From: Poa pratensis
Taxonomy: Eukaryota > Streptophyta > Magnoliopsida > Poales > Poaceae
Length of the DNA: 64,000 nucleotides
Reading direction: 5' to 3'
Assembly: GCA_947311845.1 (NCBI GenBank)
Contig: CAMZMU010000123.1
Location: 14,504,079 to 14,568,078 of the forward strand
The position numbers were made by a program, and so were the translations under genes. Shown piece by piece: positions 22,475 to 34,221 of this stretch; within the stretch, counting starts at the first letter, position 1, and every line of letters starts with the position of its first letter. The notes beneath the pieces are model-generated. The model did not search any database and was not told the DNA's origin. It saw only the letters and a list, made by a program, of their open reading frames with translations.

Positions 22475-23919
22475 TAGCTCTTTGAAGAATGATCGAGTGG
22501 CATTGGTTTGACACATGTTACTTAACGATGTTTTGCGCATGTGTTCTAGGCATGCAGGCGGACGCCCGCTCGGATCAAAATATTTGTCCGTCACGTTCGA
22601 TATTCAACAGAATCACTTAACGATTAGCTTAGCAGGACGTTGATCATCAACTAAAAGCAGCGCCTGGCGGACGTCCGCCCTGTCCGTTGGAGCGGCCGCT
22701 TGCATGCCTAATGTGTTCGGAAAAGATATTTGAGTTACGGGTACGACAATGGAAATGTGGAGCTGCCTTCTGGTTCTGGGTTGACGTGCTCGAAAGAGAG
22801 GCCGGCCGGGAAAGTGGGCACACCGTGCCGTGGATGAACTTGGACCTCATGCATGCATGATCTTGGACATTTTTGGCTATATGATCTTTCAAGGTGGCAT
22901 CATACAACCAACCACTTATATATGTATGTATCCATTTTGGAACGCTACCAGCTGTGACGATATCGTGGCCAACATTCCTAACTAACGAATCCAATCGATC
23001 CCCGCTACAACTCAAGTATGGAGTAATACATATTGCACCGTGCGTGGGTGGCTGATCAAACTTTTTTTTAATAAAACGTTTCCCCCAAACTATGTACAGA
23101 TATTCGATCTTTGCTAGTACTACCACTCAGGTAACGTCCGGACAAAGGAAGCTATAGGAGAAGCCACTAGCTAGGAGACATTAATTGGGCGAGCAGTGGA
23201 CGTACGTCTCTCACGGCCCGTCAACCGATGGAGCCGCGGTGGTCGTCGTCACACCGATCGATGGCTCTGTCGACCTGCCCTGGTCGGACACGTCGGCTGG
23301 TGCAGCTCGCGCCGTCGATCCGGCCGCGCGCCACCGACGACGCGGGCGGCAAGCTATCTCGGGTAGACAGTAATGGCGATGGACGACGGGTTGTTGCGTC
23401 CGGCCGGCACGTCGTCGTCGTGCTCGCTGTAGCATCGCAGCTGGCTGGCACGCGTGCCCCCGGTGTTAATCTTGGGCACGAGCACCATACGAGTTCGGCC
23501 GGATTCGACGTAACCGCACGTACGTGGCTCGCCGGATCTCCAGAGAGGCTGGCGCCGCCATCGCGTCGATGTTAGCGGTCGGCAATGCCTCTTTGGCGCG
23601 GACGGCAATGGTGCCAGCTACAACGACGCCCACATGTTCGACGGAATGCCAAACGACGTCGACCACGACATGGTATGAAATCTACGACTTTTACCCCCAT
23701 GATCATCGTGTTCAATACGCAGTGCCACCGCCGCGACCTGACTAGGAAGACGCAGAGACACAAGAGGAGTCGCTCGAGCCGGTGTTGACGATCGACTGAT
23801 ACTCTTGATCGACGTTCTGTAATATTTTCGCCGGACCCGATGATGCTTTTGGGTGTGACCGCCGAACCTGGCGACGCTTTTGGGTGTGCGAACCAACGCT
23901 ATTCGAACTTGTGGGTTCG
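22475..23919. other. Intergenic with a GC-rich block, possible gene fragment
   Basis: The block 23200-23680 is GC-rich. A short plus frame ending at a TGA near 23677 (readable as DAHMFDGMPNDVDHDMV) looks protein-like, but it is cut off upstream and matches nothing I recognise. The minus frame 22647-23126 is not convincing. Confidence 0.3.
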
Positions 23920-24081
23920 TTTAAATTTGAATTTGTGGGGTCGGGCTATTGGGAGCGTCTATTGGGAGCGACCGGTGGGGCGCGGCGCTCCCAATAGGTG
24001 GCAACGGCTGCCAGCTCGCCCAATAGCGTCTGTCCGACAACTTTGCCGGACGCTCTATTGGGCGCGCCGGTGGAGATGCTC
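23920..24081. mobile_element. Right-end remnant of a PIF/Harbinger element
   Basis: Closely resembles the right end of the large element at 32270-32402: a hairpin CTATTGGGAGCG...CGCTCCCAATAGG, then GCGCGCCGGTGGAGATGCTC, followed by TAA. No matching left end was found, so it is a fragment or a highly shortened element. Confidence 0.65.
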
Positions 24082-24962
24082 TAAGTAATAGAAACTACAT
24101 CCACATTTGTAGACCACCTAGCTGGAGACTATAAACAATGAAACGAACCGAAGTCACCTTGTTGTCATCGCCCCTCCCTCACAGGAGTCGGGCAAACCTT
24201 GTTGTCGTAGACATTCGGGAATTCGTCGTGCTAAGACTTCACATGACCAAAGCACCAGAACAACAATCGTCGTGGATGAAGAGAAGCGTAAGTCGGGTAG
24301 GATTTAAACATGCTATCACAGTCCGCGGTAGTGAACGTGTTATGCGGTTTTCACCTCTACTAGAGACCGAGAGCCAGAGGGTTGAAGAGGGGTCGGGTTT
24401 CCAAGACCTCGTAAGCCGTAAGGATGGGAACAACTCTAGAGAGCAACTTCCCTCGCCGGCACCGATGAATCTGGGCAAGTATTTTGTCCGAAGCTCCATA
24501 ACCACCACCATAAATCGAAGTGCCGCAAGAACAGTCCGCCGCATCGCGACTCGTAAGGCGTCAACGGCTGAACGTCACCGGGAAGCCAAGTGCCTTACCC
24601 GGAGCAACACTGGTCGTTCACCGCTGCCCACATCAATAGTACCGTACGTGTGAAGACCACCAAAACATGGAGCCGTTGTTGTGGCTTCCTCGCACCAATG
24701 ACCATTGCGCGATTACATCCAAGTGTCATGCGTCCCATCTGGTGCCGAGACATCGACGTTCCACTTGGTGTGTTGTCACCCGCACAATCCGCGGTTAGAT
24801 CTTGTAGCTGCGAACCTCCTACATTGCACATTCGCGAGATGCTAAGACCGGGCTTACCCTGTTACGGAAAAAAAAATGTCAACAAGAAGCGATTTTCTAA
24901 TCTCTAGTTGTTTGAATTTTCATTTTCAAAACCCCAATGAACCTAGAATTAACTGTAAACTA
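24082..24962. other. Repeat-like sequence, no gene accepted
   Basis: The plus frame 24138-24653 (171 aa) is open but has no domain. The DNA has the look of common Triticeae dispersed repeats (GGAGTCGGGCAAACCTTGTT and similar). Confidence 0.35.
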
Positions 24963-25123
24963 CTACCTCCGTTTTTTAATATAAGATGTTTTAGCTAGCT
25001 CACATGTTGGCTGGGTGCAAATCCAAATGGGTATACATATCAATAAAAACATGTCCACATACATGTAGATATATGTGAACGTGGATAAAAGCTAAAACAT
25101 CTTATATTTATAAACGGAGTGAG
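24963..25123. mobile_element. Stowaway MITE, 161 bp
   Basis: CTACCTCCGTTTTTTAATAT at one end pairs with ATATTTATAAACGGAGTGAG at the other, with TA flanks at 24961-24962 and 25124-25125. It is related to the element at 38784-38944 (shared ATAAGATGTTTTAG). Confidence 0.88.
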
Positions 25124-26057
25124 TACTTACTAGCTAAAGTTCTACTGCACAAGTTGTGCAACTTCATCAGTGAATGGATATAAAACAAAGTAGTACTGTC
25201 TGGCGCACGTAACCGGCCCCTTGCTTGCCGGCCATACTGTGCTTGGATCAGGCACACGGCCGTCCTCGGCGTGCGCTCCGCACTGCCCCAGTGCCCACGG
25301 ACGTGTTTCAGTCACGCTGCGGTCCACTGTTCCTTCCTCTCCAGCCTAGCTAGCTAGGCTCGGATCAACGTCGCCGTACCTGATGCCGTTCAGTGGTTCA
25401 CTCGTTTTACCACCACCGTTGGCCCACCATCGTACATGCCATGGCCCATGGCATGTCCAAACTATGGGCATGTACGCACGCAAGAGCTCCACGCCACGTA
25501 CGAGAGATCCAACTCATCGTAAGGACTGACTCCCTGCCCGCCCCACCAGCGCCTTGTCCTTTGTTGGGTGCACGTACGTACGTGTAAGGCAGCACTGTAG
25601 AAGCATGAATCATGGCGTATTGCGAGCTGCCGTCACGTCCCCGCGGCGTTTACATCGACGGCCCATATCTCTCTGACGTACGTAACGTACGTCTCCCTGG
25701 TATGGTTAGCTCCGATCTGGCCAAACGTCAACAGATGAATCTAGTATTTATCTATAGAGTTAAACTTACACCGACGTAGCAATCAACCGCTACAAAGCCT
25801 ACAATGATTCTTCTCCAAGAAAGATGACTGAACTCGACCCAAACTGGGGCCCGTCGCGTCGCTGTACCGCCTGTTAATTTCTTAGGTCAAACAGCTACGG
25901 CACCTAGTGCTTGTCGATACGTACGTGTACGATCGATCGAGTGGTACCGTTTAGGCAAGCTTGCACCGTCTATGACTAGGCTTAATGACCCTTTGGTGAA
26001 TCTGTAACTTGTGATGCTTGCATACGTTGGATCGACCGGTCAGGCGGTCGGAAAAAC
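25124..26057. other. Intergenic, no gene seen
   Basis: Contains a 21-bp interrupted palindrome CATGCCATGG-C-CCATGGCATG at about 25436-25456. Nothing else is recognised. Confidence 0.4.
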
Positions 26058-27141
26058 ACGTACCGGATACTGATTATCCGGTACGAGTTCATCTCGCTCA
26101 GAACAGATACACGATATTGGTACCGGATATTTAAACTTAAGAACAGATATGAGTTCGCGCGAGAATTACATTGGTAGAACTTGATCGAAACTACACTAGA
26201 ACCGAAATTAAACTACATTAGAACGAAATTAAACTACACTACCAACAGAAATTAAACACGGACGAAACCCTAGATCTACTCCGGTGCGGCCGCTATCTCC
26301 TCCATAGCGTCGGCGTCGACCTACGGGTCGATGTCGAGGTCCTCGTTCTCGACGATGTGGCGCACAGCCCATGCGAGCTCGCGCGCGTCCACCGCCGCTT
26401 GCAGGCGAGCCAAGGCACCGGGCACTCCTGCCTCAAGGGCACCGATGCGGTGGCGAGCTCGTCGTCAGCATCCTCCGCACGCTTCCACGCTGGCACCACA
26501 TCGTCGACGAGGACGTCGAGGCTGGAGGTTCCGCAGCCGCGCTTTCCGACGATGACGCGGCACCCGTCCGCCGGAATGGGCGGCAGCTCCGGTAGGCGGT
26601 ACTTGTCCTCGAAGTCCTCGACCGGCTCCGGCTCCTTCCTCCTCCGGTGGTCGGAGGAGCTGACCGCCTCCGTGTCGTGCGTCCTCGCCGGGACGAGCTG
26701 CTCCCACCGGCGGGACTTGTATGAGCCGTGCTTGCGCGCGCCCGCTGAGTGGCGCCTTCCTCACCGCCTCGTCGTCTTCCGGTGGCTCCCGGCCTCCTCC
26801 GCGCGCGTCGGAGCTGCGCATGGTCGATCCCGCCATGGATCTACTGGTCGGAAGGAATGGGGAGCGACGGTGCTCGGTGGATTTCTCGCCGGAGAAAGGG
26901 GTGGGTTGCGGCGGCGTTGTGCTAGGTGCGGCGGAGGGGTTCGTTATTCGTATCGAATCGACCCCTCCGTCTTGGCTATATAGTGGACGCGACGCCGCTT
27001 ATCCGGCGGCCTGGATATACTTTTCCGGACCGGCCGATTATATTGTATCTGATCGGGATGAAAAAATAAAAAGGTCCGTCCTCTAAATCGGCCGGAGTTT
27101 TTCGGGCCGAGTGGCTTATAGGGTATCTACTAGAGATGCTC
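26058..27141 (-). mobile_element. PIF-type element carrying an ORF, copy 2 (left end lost)
   Basis: The right end GGGTATCTACTAGAGATGCTC, followed by TAA, matches the terminal type of copy 1 at 12349-13526. The internal ORF, its upstream CTATATA motif (26975-26983) and the AT-rich stretch with repeated AACTACA/GAAATTAAAC are shared. The left terminal repeat is missing or too diverged to place. Confidence 0.7.
26321..26836 (-). pseudogene. Uncharacterised hydrophilic ORF of the PIF-type element, copy 2
   Basis: Starts at 26836 with MAGSTMRSSDARGGGREPPE, matching the start of copy 1. The C-terminal part, read in a different frame, ends with a segment RHIVENEDLDIDP before a stop at 26321, matching copy 1's ending. 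So at least one frame shift separates start and end. Function is unknown; no known domain is seen. Confidence 0.5.
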
Positions 27142-27333
27142 TAAACAGGCTAGTACAGTAGAGGCCCAAATAAGGTACCTACAGCCAAGACCGAGTAGTG
27201 TGCCGATCTGATGCATGCCGCGAGTGGCTTGTAGGGTATCTGCTAGAGATGCTTTAAACATGCTAGTACAGCAGAGGCCCAAATAAGGTACCTACAGCCA
27301 AGACCGAGTAGTGTGCCGATCTGATGCATGCCG
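27108..27333. repeat. 113-bp tandem duplication across a transposon end
   Basis: 27108-27220 and 27221-27333 are two copies of one 113-bp unit with a handful of base changes. The unit starts inside the PIF-type element (GAGTGGCTT) and runs into its flank (ending TGATGCATGCCG), so the duplication happened after insertion. Confidence 0.9.
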
Positions 27334-27980
27334 GCTTGGCTGAAACTTGTGAAACATGCTCTCAAAAAAAACTTGAGAAACACACATTTTTTTTTTCCTT
27401 TTGCGGGGAGCTAACTAACTATGGTTAGGGTCCGTGACCGTGCGTATCCGTATCGCATCCTGATGGATAGTGACGCCACCAGCTTACCAACCTAGAGTCC
27501 TACCGGCAGGCGTATGTTTTAGACAAGCACTAGCTAGGGCGCGGCAAAGACAGATTGATCGATCCTCAACTATAGGTCTCACTAGTCACTAGTCAGATTC
27601 TCATATCTTCCTGAGTTCCATGCACAACTACAGAGATCTCACTAGTGAGAATCTCGTATCTGCGTGGCACAACACATAAAACGGTTGGCTTAACCTCCTG
27701 TGAAAAGCATGCAGGTCGATTGGCGATGCCGCAACGCTCGAATTAAGAAGCAACGGGCGACGCGTGCCCATTCATGCTTTGCTGTCGTGCCTAACAAACT
27801 TCTATTGCCGGCTCGTCTTAATGCGTGGCTCCGGAAGGCACCACGGCGAGCTCGATCTTCCCGGATTCCATCTCTCGATCCTGCCATGCATTCTCGATCG
27901 ATTCTTCAATTCGGCAACAAGGTCTCGAGCTCCCGGGTTACCGGGTATGCATATCGATGGTGCAGGTGATACATATGCAT
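27334..27980. other. Intergenic, no gene seen
   Basis: Overlapping short frames exist but none is convincing. Confidence 0.4.
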
Positions 27981-27996
27981 CGGCAGTTCGACACTT

Positions 27997-28381
27997 TTTT
28001 TTTTTTTTTGAATCCTCTCCTGAGAGTACAAGTTGTAGTATCTGATCGGACATATAGGCACGCACACCACACTCACACACACCACACGCACACACCCCAC
28101 CTATATGTCTAAACTAGACCTACAACCTATATCCCTAAAACGTCCTTGAGAGACTTATCCGAAGACCAGTGCTCCGGGACCGACGGGCACGTCGACCTCG
28201 CCTGTGGCACGTGGACGAAGAGAGGCACTTGAACTGTTCCTAATGAACAGTGGCGTGAACAGTGTTCCTAGCGAACAGTGTCCACAGTGAGACACCGGAA
28301 AATTCGTCCCCCCGGGGGATCGAACTCAGGTGGGCTGGGTAGCCACCGCTACCAACAGCCACCGAGCCAACGGCTCGTTCT
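27997..28381 (-). mobile_element. tRNA-derived SINE, about 385 bp
   Basis: On the minus strand the head has a pol III box A (TTGGCTCGGTGG, 28359-28370) and box B (GAGTTCGATCC, 28317-28327) at normal tRNA-like spacing. The body is unrelated to tRNA and ends in an A-run (T-run at 27997-28009). The flanks are a perfect 16-bp duplication CGGCAGTTCGACACTT at 27981-27996 and 28382-28397. It appears complete. Confidence 0.9.
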
Positions 28382-28397
28382 CGGCAGTTCGACACTT

Positions 28398-28719
28398 GGA
28401 GCCGCGCAGATATGCGGACGAGGGGGACGTACGGGACGAGGTCCCAAAGACTGAGATGTATGTATACGGCCGAGCTAGATAAGGGTGGCCAAGGCCTTTT
28501 TGGACTTCAATGGAGGACATATTGATTCATTACGGGCAGAGTGTCGTGGCTTAATTATTTGCCTCACTTGGCCAGCCTGACAGCGAGAGGTGCATGCCCT
28601 TGTGGTTATGGTCCTCGCTCAGCCACACCTGCCGCTGATCAAAGCTTAGCCTACGCACGGTTCATCCATGCCGTACGTATGTGCAGGTTCTGAAGTCTGA
28701 ACTGATTAATTTATCTTCT
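28398..28719. other. Intergenic, no gene seen
   Basis: No supported feature. Confidence 0.4.
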
Positions 28720-29302
28720 TAGTCTCCACCGGCGCGTCCAACTCTGCTCCCAATAGACGTTTTGGGCGCGCCGGCAGCAAACCGTCCCCCAGCGGCGCGC
28801 CCAATAGCGGAAAAGTTGCCGGACACTGTATTAAGTTGCCGGCGCACACCAATACAGTGTCCGGCAACCCCGCTTCGCGTCTAGATTCTAGGGACGCAAG
28901 CGTGCGTGCCGGCAACCGCGGCAACGCGTGCCTCGTCGAAACCCGACGGGCGGGACCGACGCGTCAACGATCCAACCCTTTTATTTTTATCCCCCAACGT
29001 CCGTTTGCGGCCTGTACTCATCCCCCTCCCTACTGAATCGCCACTCCCTATTGAATCGCCGGCGCCGCCACCCACCCTCCGCCGGCTGGACGCCCGTCTC
29101 CCCCCGCGCCAGGAACGACATACTATATCTCCCGTCGCAGTGTCGGTAGTCTCTTCTCCGTCGAGACGCACTTGTTGTCCGGTGCTACACCGTCGCCGCC
29201 TTCGAGAACTTCCCCGTAAGCAAGGTGTTCGCCGCATTGCTCAGCTCTGTTTTTGTCCTAAATTCGGGACTTCGTTTTTTGCTAAACCTTGTGTTGATAT
29301 AG

Positions 29303-30443
29303 ATGGATAGCGACGACGAACTCGAGCTGGCCGGCGCATTGCTCACCGCTCATGCCGCCTCCAACGCCGTGGTCGACGAACACTTGGCGATCATCACTTG
29401 CATGGTTGGTTTGTTTGGGCAGATCAACGTTGCGCCTCGGATTGGAGGTTCGAAGCCGTGTAGGAGGATGAACAAAGATCGCAGACGGATCGAGGGACAT
29501 ATGACGCTGTGGCAAGACTACTTCGCCGACGTTCCCACACACGGGGAGAAGGAATTCCGGCGGCGGTTTAGGATGAACAGAGACCTCTTCATGGTCGTTC
29601 TGACGGGCGGCGTGCGGGAGTATGATGACTACTTCAAGCTGAAGACCAACTGCACCGGGCTGGTTGGTTTCTCCTCTATCCAGAAATGCACGGCTGCTTT
29701 GAGAGTTCTTGCATATGGAGCTCCCGCAGATACAGTAGACGACTACCTCCGCATGGCTGAATCCACATGTATCAAGACCATGTATCGGTATTGCAGGGCG
29801 GTTGTTGGAGTGTTTGGGCCAACCAAATGAAGCTGACACTGCTAGGCTCATGGCATAAAACGCAGCTAGAGAATTTCCTGATATGCTTGGAAGCATCGAC
29901 TGAATGCATTGGGCATGAAAGAATTGTCCATTCGCCTGGCAAGGAGTTTACAAGGGTCATGTTGGAGAGTGCAGTGTTGTGCTAGAAGCAGTGGCTGATA
30001 AAGATTTGTAGATTTGGCATGCTTTCTTTGGCATGACTGGAACTCACAATGACATCAACGTGCTGCAATGCTCAACGATTTTTAACCGACTAACTGAAGG
30101 CGAAGCTCTACTATGCAACTACGAGATCAATAGCCATGGGTATGACAAGGGGTACTATCTAGCAGATGGCATCTATCCGAGATGGTCTACATTTGTCAAG
30201 ACCATCTCCCACCCTCTAGGTCAAAGCCAGTCTCATTTGGCAGCAGAACAGGAGGGTGCCAGGAAGGATGTCGAGCGGGCATTTGGTGTGCTACAATCTC
30301 GCTTTGCTATTGTCAGGTATCCTGCTCTAATTTGGTCCAAAGAGCAGATGTGGGAGGTGATGATGACTTGTTTGATCTTGCATAACATGATCATCGAGAG
30401 TGAACGTGCTGATCCTCCACAACATGATGACCATCCATACTGA
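29303..30443 (+). pseudogene. PIF/Harbinger transposase (DDE_Tnp_4 type), broken
   Basis: The N-terminal part (29303-29830, starting MDSDDELELAGALLTAHAAS) has the PIF nuclease-family segment EKEFRRRFRMNRDLF. The catalytic core continues to 30443, with [11 protein letters not shown] (second Asp) and [17 protein letters not shown] (Glu) clearly readable. The first catalytic Asp is near 29900. The frame is broken by a shift near 29825 and by stop codons near 29856, 29902 and 30008, so no active enzyme can be made. The final residues [11 protein letters not shown] end at a TGA. The start was chosen as the first ATG of the open frame. Confidence 0.9.
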
Positions 30444-30687
30444 GTCCTCTTGCCCAGATTGATCATGAATATGCGGATTTGACGGTAGACTTTGTCACTT
30501 TCCTCACAATTAATGCTGAAATTAACGATGAAGGAGCACACGAGTAACTGCAAAATGATTTAGTTGCGCATCTGTGGGCACTCAAAGGCCAAGCAGACGA
30601 CCATACTAATTGACTGTCCAATTTATTTTAATTTTAATAATTGTATGCCCTATTTAATTTATGTATTCAGTTCTACATTAAGATTTT

Positions 30688-32232
30688 TTTTGAGCTATAA
30701 AGTGGTCGTATCCACCGCCCGAATAGATAGAAAGAGTTGACCCAGTTTATAAGGGAAACCGGGTCCAAAAACATACAATCTGTACAAAAGAATGACACAA
30801 ACGAAGCGACCTGCCGCCCACACGACCCAAGTCGACAAACGTCACAACACACACCACTTGCTCCGGGGACGCCGCCCCGGCGTAACAACCAGATCGACCT
30901 TCGCATTGCCCGAAAGTGATCCAGTCATGGTCGACGAACCCTCTGCCCACGCAGTATTCATCCATGTTGCCACCAAAACCACCTGTTCCGGGGCCGCCGC
31001 CCCGGTGTAGCAACCAGATCGACCTTCGCATTGCCCGAAGACGATCCAGTCGGGTCGACGAACCCTCTGCCCAAGCAGTCTTCATCCAGGTCGCCACCCA
31101 AACCCACACTAAACAACGGTTCTGAATCATAGAACCGTCGTAGCGTGGGAGATCGAGGCCGCCGCCTCGACGCACCACCACCTTCCAGAGCCGCCGCCCC
31201 GACATCCACCGCCCACGACCACACGCCATTCTGCACATCCGTCGCGAAACCGTTGCACCGCGCTGGCCAAGGGCTCCAAAGCGGCGCCTCCAACAAGGTA
31301 GTGACGAGACCGTCACCGCCGCCCGCTCACGAAGGAGCAAAGGTTTTCACCCGGAGAACTTGGAACCACCACGCGTTAGACAAGGTCGAAAAGCTCCACG
31401 ACGACGCAATCAAGAAAGGGAACGACGCCCGAGGGCGCCACCGTCGTCGGCACTGACCGAAGTCCATGCGAGCTTTCGCCCGGAGTTCAACCCGACCGCA
31501 AAGCTCCGGGAGCAGCAAGATGGCTTCCCGGCCATGTCGTCAACCACCGAGCTCCACCGCATGCCGCAGCAGCCGCGGCACCACCTTCCACGGCCGCTGC
31601 CAAGGCCATGCCCGCTTCAGCCGCTCCGCCGGAGTAGCCGCCACTGTCCGGGGCCGCCGCCCCAGCTTCCACGCCGCCCGGACGCCGGAGCACGACGGCA
31701 GGAGAGGCCATCTCCTGCCTCCGCGTCGGAGTCTTCGCCACCTCCTCCTTGCAGCGGTGCCGGAGCACGGCACCTCCGCCCCTCAGCTCTGCCACCAATG
31801 GCACCTCCATCGCGCCCAGAAGCCTCCTGCGTCGCCACCTTCATCCTCCCGTGGCTGCAGCCCGTGCGGCCCGCCCCAGGCCCAGAGCGGGCCCGGTCAA
31901 CTCCCGCCGCCGCAGCACCACGGCGAATCGCTCTCACCTCCGACCACCGCACCGTCGCCGTAGCCCTGCTCCGAGCGCCGCAGCGCGTGCTGACACCGCC
32001 GCTCCGCCGACCCTCTACGAATCGAGCCGCCAGGAGTGTCTCCGCGCGGGAGACGAGAACGCGCCCTGCCGCCACCATCCTCGGGGAGCAGCCGGCCTTT
32101 TGCTGCTGCCCTCCTCCGGCGGCGGTGGCGCGGGGAAGCGAGGGGCGAGGTGCTAGAGGCGGCGGCGGCGGTTCCCCCGTGTCGCCAGAGGAGAGGCGAC
32201 GTGGGGGTGGGTGAGTTTTTTTAAGTGCAACT
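30688..32232 (-). mobile_element. Non-autonomous non-LTR retroposon, 1.5 kb
   Basis: Flanked by an identical 14-bp duplication TACATTAAGATTTT at 30674-30687 and 32233-32246. The left edge is a T-run (the A-tail on minus). Minus-strand 5' sequence is very GC-rich (Pro/Arg/Ala-type frames), and a unit of about 115 bp is repeated in tandem at 30870-31090 (GATCGACCTTCGCATTGCCC in each). No reverse transcriptase is encoded, so it moved by borrowed LINE machinery. Long frames inside it (for example 31360-32214) are by-products of high GC. Confidence 0.8.
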
Positions 32233-32402
32233 TACATTAAGATTTTATTTTAGACATACTATTTAAATTTGTGATCTGTGGGCGTCTATTGGGAGCGACC
32301 GGTGAGTGCTCCCAATAGGCGGCAACGCTTGCCGGCGCGCTCAATAGCGCCCGTCTGGCAACTTTGCCGGACGCTGTATTGGACGCGCCGGTGAAGATGC
32401 TC

Positions 32403-33512
32403 TTGTCTTATTTTATCTTATTGCTAGAATGCTAGTGCTCCGACTGATTGATGCTAGATCGAATTTCCTTATATTCTCGGGCATAAAGACAGATGGCTTT
32501 GGCGATTTGATCGTAATCGTATAGCGAGCCGAAAACAGCGGGGATTACGGGCCAAATCATGCGAGTTTTTGTTCCCCGCTATGGATCGGTCCAGCGATGA
32601 TCATGACCTCGCAAATCTTGTCGAAGAAGCTGGCATGAGAGTGGAAAATAAGGATTAGATTTCAGACGACTAATAGTTCGCGTACATCGTCCTCGTCAGA
32701 GCTCACTTATTACGCCCTTAGCCACAGGGCACTGATCAATGGCTAGGTAGTGACCCGGAGATTTTCGTTGCGGACTGAAGAACCTTGCGGCTGCAAGCCA
32801 CCAAATTGGCATATCCCTGGTGTCAAGGGATTTGCCTGTCATGGCTCGAATCAAGCCAGGCAGGTGCCAAAGTGACGGACCGGCCGGTGCTTGGACGACC
32901 CTAACTAGGCCTAGCTAGCTAGCTAGCCAAGAGAATCGTTGGGACACTGTCCCGTTCAAACAACTTGCTAAGTTGCTATATATATCGTCTCTGAAACCCA
33001 AACAGCGCGTGCACCAGTGGACCTGGAGGGGCCAAAAGCCAGAAGAAACAACTTGCTCGAATGCGCCGCAGAACAAGACGGCGGGCTCGAGCATCAGCAA
33101 CCGTGGATGGCAGGCACTTTGTTTCTTGTTGTCTTGTTGCACACTGTAGTTTGATTCCGCGACTCCCTGTTTTGCGTTCTACCTCGCCGGGATTCGCGGG
33201 GGAGCAATGGAGGCTTCTGTGGGCGTGGAGACGAAACCAGTGCCGGCGTTTATCCTCCGGCGGCGGATTTTCTTTGGCTCATCGTCTAGCGACGATTGGT
33301 GAACCTCTCTGTCTCTGATGAGCTAACGAAATGACCTCTCGCTGAACTTGCCTGTCGTGTCGTGTGTCGATTTTCTCATGATTTGGACACAGGCTTGAAT
33401 TGTTCCTTGCTTTACGCAAACAGTGCCATTGGGGACAATGGGAATACTACTCTACTCCCACGATGGTTAAGCTATTCTCTATGAAATACCCGTGTGAGCT
33501 TTCTGCATTCTA
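32403..33512. other. Intergenic, no gene seen
   Basis: Includes a CTAG run near 32912-32927. Open frames at 32915-33142 (minus) and 33061-33318 (plus) have no recognisable features. Confidence 0.4.
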
Positions 33513-33635
33513 CTCCCTCCGTTCCAATTTAATTGACTTGCTATCCACCAAATGTGGATGTATGTAGACATATTACATGTGCAGATACATCCATATGTGG
33601 TGGATAGCAAGTCAATTAAATTGGAACGGAGGGAG
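33513..33635. mobile_element. Stowaway MITE, near-perfect hairpin, 123 bp
   Basis: CTCCCTCCGTTCCAATTTAA pairs with TTAAATTGGAACGGAGGGAG, and the arms continue pairing through GACTTGCTATCCACCA. TA flanks are at 33511-33512 and 33636-33637. Confidence 0.95.
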
Positions 33636-34221
33636 TAGATGCAATAACAGTGAACTGATGATTTCCATTTTTTGCACTGTAGTACGCTGATGAACACTTA
33701 GGGGGAGTACACTGATGAACTGTGAGCAACACTTCAGAAATTCTTCAGAGACGTGGTTCCCCAACTCCCTGAAAATTTCATTTTTCAGAAAGTCCCGGAG
33801 AACTAGTTGCGGCCTAGTGCTGGGCACAACGACAGTACCCTAGCGGCCCACGATTGACACTTGGCGAAAGTATCGGCATTGGCCCAGCCTGGTCTTACAT
33901 GATGTCTTGGCACCTTCGAGGTACCCGGGTTGTAATTTCACAGCAGAGGCCCATCACATCTACGCAGCCTATACAGCCCGTGTTGATTCCATGCTCAGCC
34001 GCGTGCACCGCGCGGCCCTGCTTCTCTTGCGTGGGTTCGAGGTAAACATCAACTGGGTTCAGACTTCAGAATAAGTTTCGCACGTTTCGAAAAAAAGAAT
34101 AAGTTAAAAAAAAAAAAAAACTGGGTTCAGCACTGAATCTGCACGGCAACGAGATGGCCCCATCCCGGCATCCCGCTACCAGTAAAAATATTTGAAATCC
34201 ATATCCGCTCAGAAGTCTAGA
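33636..34221. other. Intergenic, no gene seen
   Basis: A-rich runs near 34090-34120. No gene supported. Confidence 0.4.

Larger units (their letters stand above)
28720..32402 (+). mobile_element. PIF/Harbinger transposon, 3.7 kb, inactive
   Basis: The left end TCTCCACCGGCGCGTCCAA and right end TTGGACGCGCCGGTGAAGAT are inverted repeats. The left terminus seems to have lost about four bases. The flanks are TTA at left and TTG at right, a probable mutated 3-bp duplication. Near both ends are short palindromes built on CTCCCAATAG. The transposase gene is at 29303-30443. The Myb-like second ORF normally present in PIF elements was not found. A retroposon (30688-32232) has inserted downstream of the transposase. 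Without it the element would be about 2.1 kb. Confidence 0.85.

Noticed and set aside
22647..23126. 159-aa minus-strand ORF
   Set aside because: No recognisable motif, low-complexity C-terminus, no upstream signals.
24138..24653. 171-aa plus-strand ORF
   Set aside because: No domain; the DNA resembles dispersed repeat and the frame may be open by chance.
25434..25458. CATGCCATGG palindrome as a regulatory operator
   Set aside because: A single short palindrome with no nearby gene to regulate.
31360..32214. 284-aa Pro/Arg-rich ORF
   Set aside because: It lies antisense in a GC-rich retroposon with target duplications; several overlapping frames are also open.
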